Shown piece by piece: positions 60,692 to 64,000 of a DNA stretch of 64,000 nucleotides; position 1 is the stretch's first letter; the number at the start of each line of letters is the position of its first letter. Location: assembly GCA_963731125.1 (NCBI GenBank), contig CAVSVP010000024.1:199851-263850 (forward strand), in the 5' to 3' direction. This DNA comes from CAVSVP01 sp963731125 (lineage in GTDB: Bacteria; Pseudomonadota; Gammaproteobacteria; Competibacterales; Competibacteraceae). A program made the position numbers and the translations under genes. The notes under the pieces are model-generated. The model was not told where the DNA came from. It worked only from the letters and a program-made list of their open reading frames with translations, and ran no database searches.

Positions 60692-62452
60692 CCGACATTC
60701 CGCACACCCCCTGCTTGATTTTAGGAATAAAACGCTTCATAGGCCTGACCGAGTAACTCGAGCAAGCGCTGGTGGTGCTCATCAAGGTTGAGGGCCAGCA
60801 CCTGACCGTCGGCCAGGATAAGTAAATGAATACCGACGAAATACTGGAATACCCAGCGCGCCGTGGGGTTGGCAACGGGTTTACCGGTTTGATGAGGAAA
60901 GGTGTGTTCCTGGGCTTTCAGCCGGTCACGGATCCGGTGTTCCAAGGCGGCATAAACCAACAAACACAGGGTCATTACCAACATCAGCGCCATGATGCGT
61001 TGCGGTGACTTCAGGTAAAGTGAGGACGCCAAGAACAGCGGATCTTTCAAAAAGCGAAAGCCCCGTTCCACGCGCTGCTGAGCTTTGTACGCCTGCAGTA
61101 ACTCGGCATCGGACAACGCCTCGGTATCCAGCTGATTCGTGGCCAGGATAAAGCCACTGTGTTGGCGCAGGCGGGCGCGGTAGGCGGCGGGCAGGCTGGC
61201 TAACGTCCCGTCGATCCGATAAGTCAGCGTATCGGGTGAGCACGCCTTGGCAGGACGCCCGCGACCTTGATAGTGAGGTACCGACACGATCTGCGGCTCG
61301 ACCACCGTGGTTAGGGTGAGAGTGTTCTGAAAGGCGGCCAGCGCCTGTTTGGCATCGTCGGCACAAGCGAAAGACTGCCCACATAATTTAGCAAACGCCT
61401 TGGTATCCGCCTCCGTCTGTTTCCGGCATTGCCGAGACACGGTCTTACGCGCACGCTGCTGCGCCGCGTCGGAGTCGACCACCAGCCACCGTTGGGCTAC
61501 CCCGGCATACTCCGTACTCAGACGCTGATAGCGGGTGTGTTCGTCGAGATGCGTCATCGTCTCGGGGTCGGTGGCACGTAGCACCTCTTGCGCGGCGTTC
61601 AGCGTGGCGGGTACCCGTGTGATCCAGTGCACGTCCTGCAACAACGGCAAGGTCTCGGCCGTATACAGGGCGCTGTCTGCGACAATCGTGTCCAGTTCAT
61701 AGGTGGTGCGTAGCTGCCCCAAATACGCCTGCAGGGTCTGACGAAAGTAGGTCTTGTCGTCGGCATTGCCGTCCAGCGGCTGCAGCAACAGTGGTAACCC
61801 CGCCTGGTGTTCCACAATCAGTTGCAAGACGGCCTGGTTCAAGTCCGGGCGGTGGTCGCGGCTGTAACCCCGGGTGAGGTGAATGACCCCTTCCTCGGTA
61901 CCGGGCTCGCGGGGGTAGTCGCCATCGACATGAAAACCGGTGCTGTCCAAATGCGCAACGCGTACCCGTAGCCCCAGGCGCTGGACCGCCTGGGGCGCAA
62001 TCAGCGCATAGAGCTCGGTGACGCCAAATTTATACAAAGCGTCCAAGGCCCGACCCAACACATCATCGTTAAGATGCTCGGGTTGAATGCCCTCCCCAAT
62101 CAGCCGTTCCGTGGGTTTATCCCAGAAAAACTTTGGCATCAAGTATAAGCGTTGATTGATAAACCCCAACCCATTGAGCACCATCGCCTTGACCGCTTGA
62201 CCCAAGGAGACCTGGCGCTTGTCGCCATCCTGGATAACCGCGCGGTCAATCGTCTGCCCAATGCCCAGTTCCTCATACATGCCAGCCACTAATCCTAAAT
62301 GATCTAGCGTCTGGCTTCGGTAACGCGGCGGCACCATCGTGCCCGTCTCGATATGGGCTGCCATCGGTTCTCCCCCGTGGTGGCTAAAATCGCTTTTGAC
62401 AGCCGCACTGTACAAAATTCACTAATCACTGGTAGGGTATGCGGAACGTCGG
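60692..62452. mobile_element. IS1634-family insertion sequence, intact
   Basis: A 1761-bp element starting CCGACATTCCGCACACCC and ending (reverse complement) CCGACGTTCCGCATACCC, flanked by a perfect 6-bp direct repeat CTTAAA (60686-60691 and 62453-62458). It carries a single minus-strand transposase gene without damage. Its ends recur on the MITE at 4805-4929, so this or a sister copy is the likely source of the enzyme that moved it. Confidence 0.92.
60721..62364 (-). CDS. IS1634-family transposase
   Basis: DDE transposase of 547 residues. Start ATG 62364 with GGGGGAGAACCG directly before; the open frame goes 51 bases further. N-terminal DUF4277-type region (DHLGLVAGMYEELGIGQTIDR, LGQAVKAMVLNGLGFINQRLYLM), then the DDE core with Asp in AHLDSTGFHVDGDY, Asp in TIVADSALYTAETL, and Glu in the YKAQQRVERGFRFLKDPLFLASSLYLKSP stretch, where the RGFRFLKDP motif is diagnostic of the family. 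Appears fully functional. Confidence 0.94.
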   Translation of the reverse strand: MAAHIETGTMVPPRYRSQTLDHLGLVAGMYEELGIGQTIDRAVIQDGDKRQVSLGQAVKAMVLNGLGFINQRLYLMPKFFWDKPTERLIGEGIQPEHLNDDVLGRALDALYKFGVTELYALIAPQAVQRLGLRVRVAHLDSTGFHVDGDYPREPGTEEGVIHLTRGYSRDHRPDLNQAVLQLIVEHQAGLPLLLQPLDGNADDKTYFRQTLQAYLGQLRTTYELDTIVADSALYTAETLPLLQDVHWITRVPATLNAAQEVLRATDPETMTHLDEHTRYQRLSTEYAGVAQRWLVVDSDAAQQRARKTVSRQCRKQTEADTKAFAKLCGQSFACADDAKQALAAFQNTLTLTTVVEPQIVSVPHYQGRGRPAKACSPDTLTYRIDGTLASLPAAYRARLRQHSGFILATNQLDTEALSDAELLQAYKAQQRVERGFRFLKDPLFLASSLYLKSPQRIMALMLVMTLCLLVYAALEHRIRDRLKAQEHTFPHQTGKPVANPTARWVFQYFVGIHLLILADGQVLALNLDEHHQRLLELLGQAYEAFYS

Positions 62453-62499
62453 CTTAAATTGAGTTACCTGAAATAACAGAATGAAAATCGGTGTTAATG

Positions 62500-62975
62500 A
62501 CAAAAAAGCATTGGGGCGTTGATGGGGTCTTGTGCCCGAGGCGATCCACACGCTGGGGCAACGGCTGCATGATTTTTGGGAGCGCTACCGAAGCTGTTTC
62601 AAGACCCAAACCCGAGACGGCAGCGCCTACGCGCGGCATTATCTGAGCGGGCTGCTGCGCATGGAGGGGAACCGACACTATAGCGGAATAGGCCGAGAGG
62701 CGGGTGTAGAAGGGCAAAACATCCAGCATTTCATGAGCCACTCCCCCTGGTCGGCCGAGGCGGTCTACCGGCAGGTGCAAGAGGAAGTGAAAGCCACGTC
62801 GGAGCTGAGCCGCGGAAGTGTGTTGTTGGTGGGCGAAAGCGCCGACAAGAAGGCCAGCGAGGCCAGTGCCGGCGTGGCCAAGCAATATAATGGCCGGCTT
62901 GGCAAGGTTGAAACGAGCCAAGTGGGCGTGTTGTTGAGTTATGTCAACCTCACGGTGGCGGCGGGGTTTTGGACC
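62500..62975 (+). pseudogene. IS701-type transposase N-terminal remnant
   Basis: Closely related to the minus-strand half at 35328-36026 (shared TRDGSAYARHYLSGL, EGNRHYSGIGREAGVEGQ, HFMSHSPWSAEAVYRQVQ, KQYNGRLGK). The start is damaged (TGA replaces an Arg codon at about 62529) and the catalytic residue region reads LLVGESADKKAS with Gly replacing the expected Asp (LLVDESAD in the other copy). It ends abruptly after VAAGFW, where a remnant of an ISAzo13-type gene in opposite orientation begins. Confidence 0.82.
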
Positions 62976-62982
62976 ATAAGCG

Positions 62983-63644
62983 CTAACCAAATTTAGCGAA
63001 GTCAAAGGTATCGATTTGCGGGGTTCGCTTGCGTGTAGAGTTTGCCCTCGCGGTAGAAATTGCCCAAGTGTTCTTTCTTCTTGGTATCCATGCGCAGGAT
63101 CGGATTGGACGAATCCAGATACTGCTGCTTGAGTTCGGCGATGTTCTCAAACTGCGCGTTGCGGTCGCGGTGCTGGCCCATGGTCTGCGTCTTTTGCGCT
63201 TTACGCTGCACATCATCATGCTGCTCAAGCAACTGCCCAACAATATTGCGGCTGACCGGACACCCCGCTTCAGCCAAGTGCTCTGCAATCTCTTGGCGGG
63301 TGAGGTTGGTCCAGTGAACGGCGGTGCGCATCGGATCCCCGGCGGTATACTCTTTCAGCACCTCAAGAAACGCTTCCTCCAGGCTCGGCTGCTGGGTGGT
63401 GATTTTTTTTCCGCCCGCCACCGCGGTGGCGAACTTTACCCGCTGGTAATGCCGGGGGAGGGTCCAGATCGCGGCGTCCACGACCGATGGTCTGCGGGTC
63501 GCAGCCTAGCACTTGAGCGATATATTCGATCCCGCCATGGCCTAACTTCACGACCTCCACGGCCACATAGGCACGCCGATCTTTCTCCGAGAGAGAGTCA
63601 TAACATCGCTTCATATCGCGCTCGATCGTATCGCTATACTTCAT
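62983..63644 (-). pseudogene. ISAzo13-type transposase remnant
   Basis: Minus-strand start ATG 63644: MKYSDTIERDMKRCYDSLSE, then KLGHGGIEYIAQVLGCDPQTI (HTH) and GGGRKK, typical of the ISAzo13 family N-terminus. The frame shifts near 63430 and continues in another frame (PSLEEAFLEVLKEYTAGDPM, NLTRQEIAEHLAEAGCPVSRN, LRMDTKKKEHLGNFYREGKLY), then once more near 63030 (RKRTPQIDTFDFAKFG) and breaks off at the junction with the IS701-type remnant. Roughly the last half of the transposase is lost. Confidence 0.8.
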
Positions 63645-64000
63645 CGCTCCGTCCTCACGTCTGGCTGTCGCTGCTCATGATAACCCCGTTTATTTATAAG
63701 CATAACGATCGCCCCCTGCCAGTTTCCAATCCGGAAACTATTTCGTGCACAGTCCTTAGCTACCTGACACTTCGGTGGGACTGTACGTACCCCTATCCCT
63801 GCCGTTGTATTTGTAATAAACAGAACGATAGTGATAGTTGCTGTGATATTTTTCTGGATTCCCAAATTTGGGGATCGTGCTCAGGAGCAGCAGAACTTGA
63901 GAGAGCCATGGCCCAACCTCCTTGTCAACGGTGATACGCGTACAAACCCAAATCTTGGGCTACAATTAGTAGGGAAATAGACAGATTCTGTCTAGCATAC
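63645..64000. other. Window end without recognisable gene
   Basis: About 355 bases with only short, unsupported open frames. It presumably contains the left flank of the ISAzo13-type remnant. I see no terminal repeat, tRNA or promoter that I could defend. Confidence 0.45.

Noticed and set aside
62454..63005. Minus-strand frame of 183 codons after the IS1634 element
   Set aside because: Antisense to the IS701-type remnant, which carries the recognisable transposase motifs.

Overview
The window looks like a chromosomal segment of a gammaproteobacterium. CysB, PtsP, a MaeB-type malic enzyme, an LplT-type MFS/PlsC fusion, a CcoQ-like subunit and an RND pump with a TetR repressor all fit that group. 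No rRNA or tRNA was seen. The genus cannot be named from this sequence alone. The segment is rich in insertion sequences, small inverted-repeat elements and decayed genes, so it comes from a genome with active transposition.

1-7.3 kb: a minus-strand operon dctP-dctQ-dctM-dctP2-frdC (C4-dicarboxylate TRAP transporter with two binding proteins, then the cytochrome b subunit of an epsilonproteobacterial-type quinol:fumarate reductase, cut by the window edge). It is divergent from maeB, a malic enzyme. Together they suggest uptake of fumarate or malate feeding respiration and pyruvate/NADPH supply. A 125-bp MITE sits between the two divergent units. 7.4-23.9 kb: mostly single housekeeping or envelope genes (TetR regulator, M23 peptidase, DSD1-type PLP enzyme, LplT-PlsC fusion, thrC, D-2-hydroxyacid dehydrogenase, ptsP, a glutamine-amidotransferase-like hydrolase, cupin), with small secreted proteins and several frameshifted genes. 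23.9-36.1 kb: an IS-dense tract (IS1182-type, an unassigned DDE element, IS982-like, and an IS701-type element split by an IS3-family element) around cysB, a truncated cysG-like gene, an oxidoreductase, a lacI remnant and a GST.

36.1-53 kb: FG-GAP/VCBS secreted proteins, two metallo-beta-lactamase-fold hydrolases, an orphan CcoQ-like peptide, a 175-bp MITE with perfect 18-bp inverted repeats, an acyl-CoA synthetase, a TetR-controlled RND efflux operon with two palindromic operators, a cold-shock protein, a DUF389 membrane protein, an IS701-derived MITE, and a hydrolase/nucleotidyltransferase/ATP-grasp cluster. 53-60.5 kb: a very large orphan hybrid histidine kinase with about six PAS domains, an Hsp20 locus, a phasin-like helical protein and a P-type ATPase remnant. 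60.7-64 kb: an intact IS1634-family element with 6-bp target duplications, followed by joined remnants of IS701-type and ISAzo13-type transposases.

The most interesting material is (i) the dicarboxylate/fumarate reductase operon, (ii) three MITE-like elements, two of which can be matched by their ends to full IS elements inside the same window, (iii) the small secreted repeat protein at 16.6 kb, and (iv) the MBL/nucleotidyltransferase/ATP-grasp cluster near 50-53 kb.
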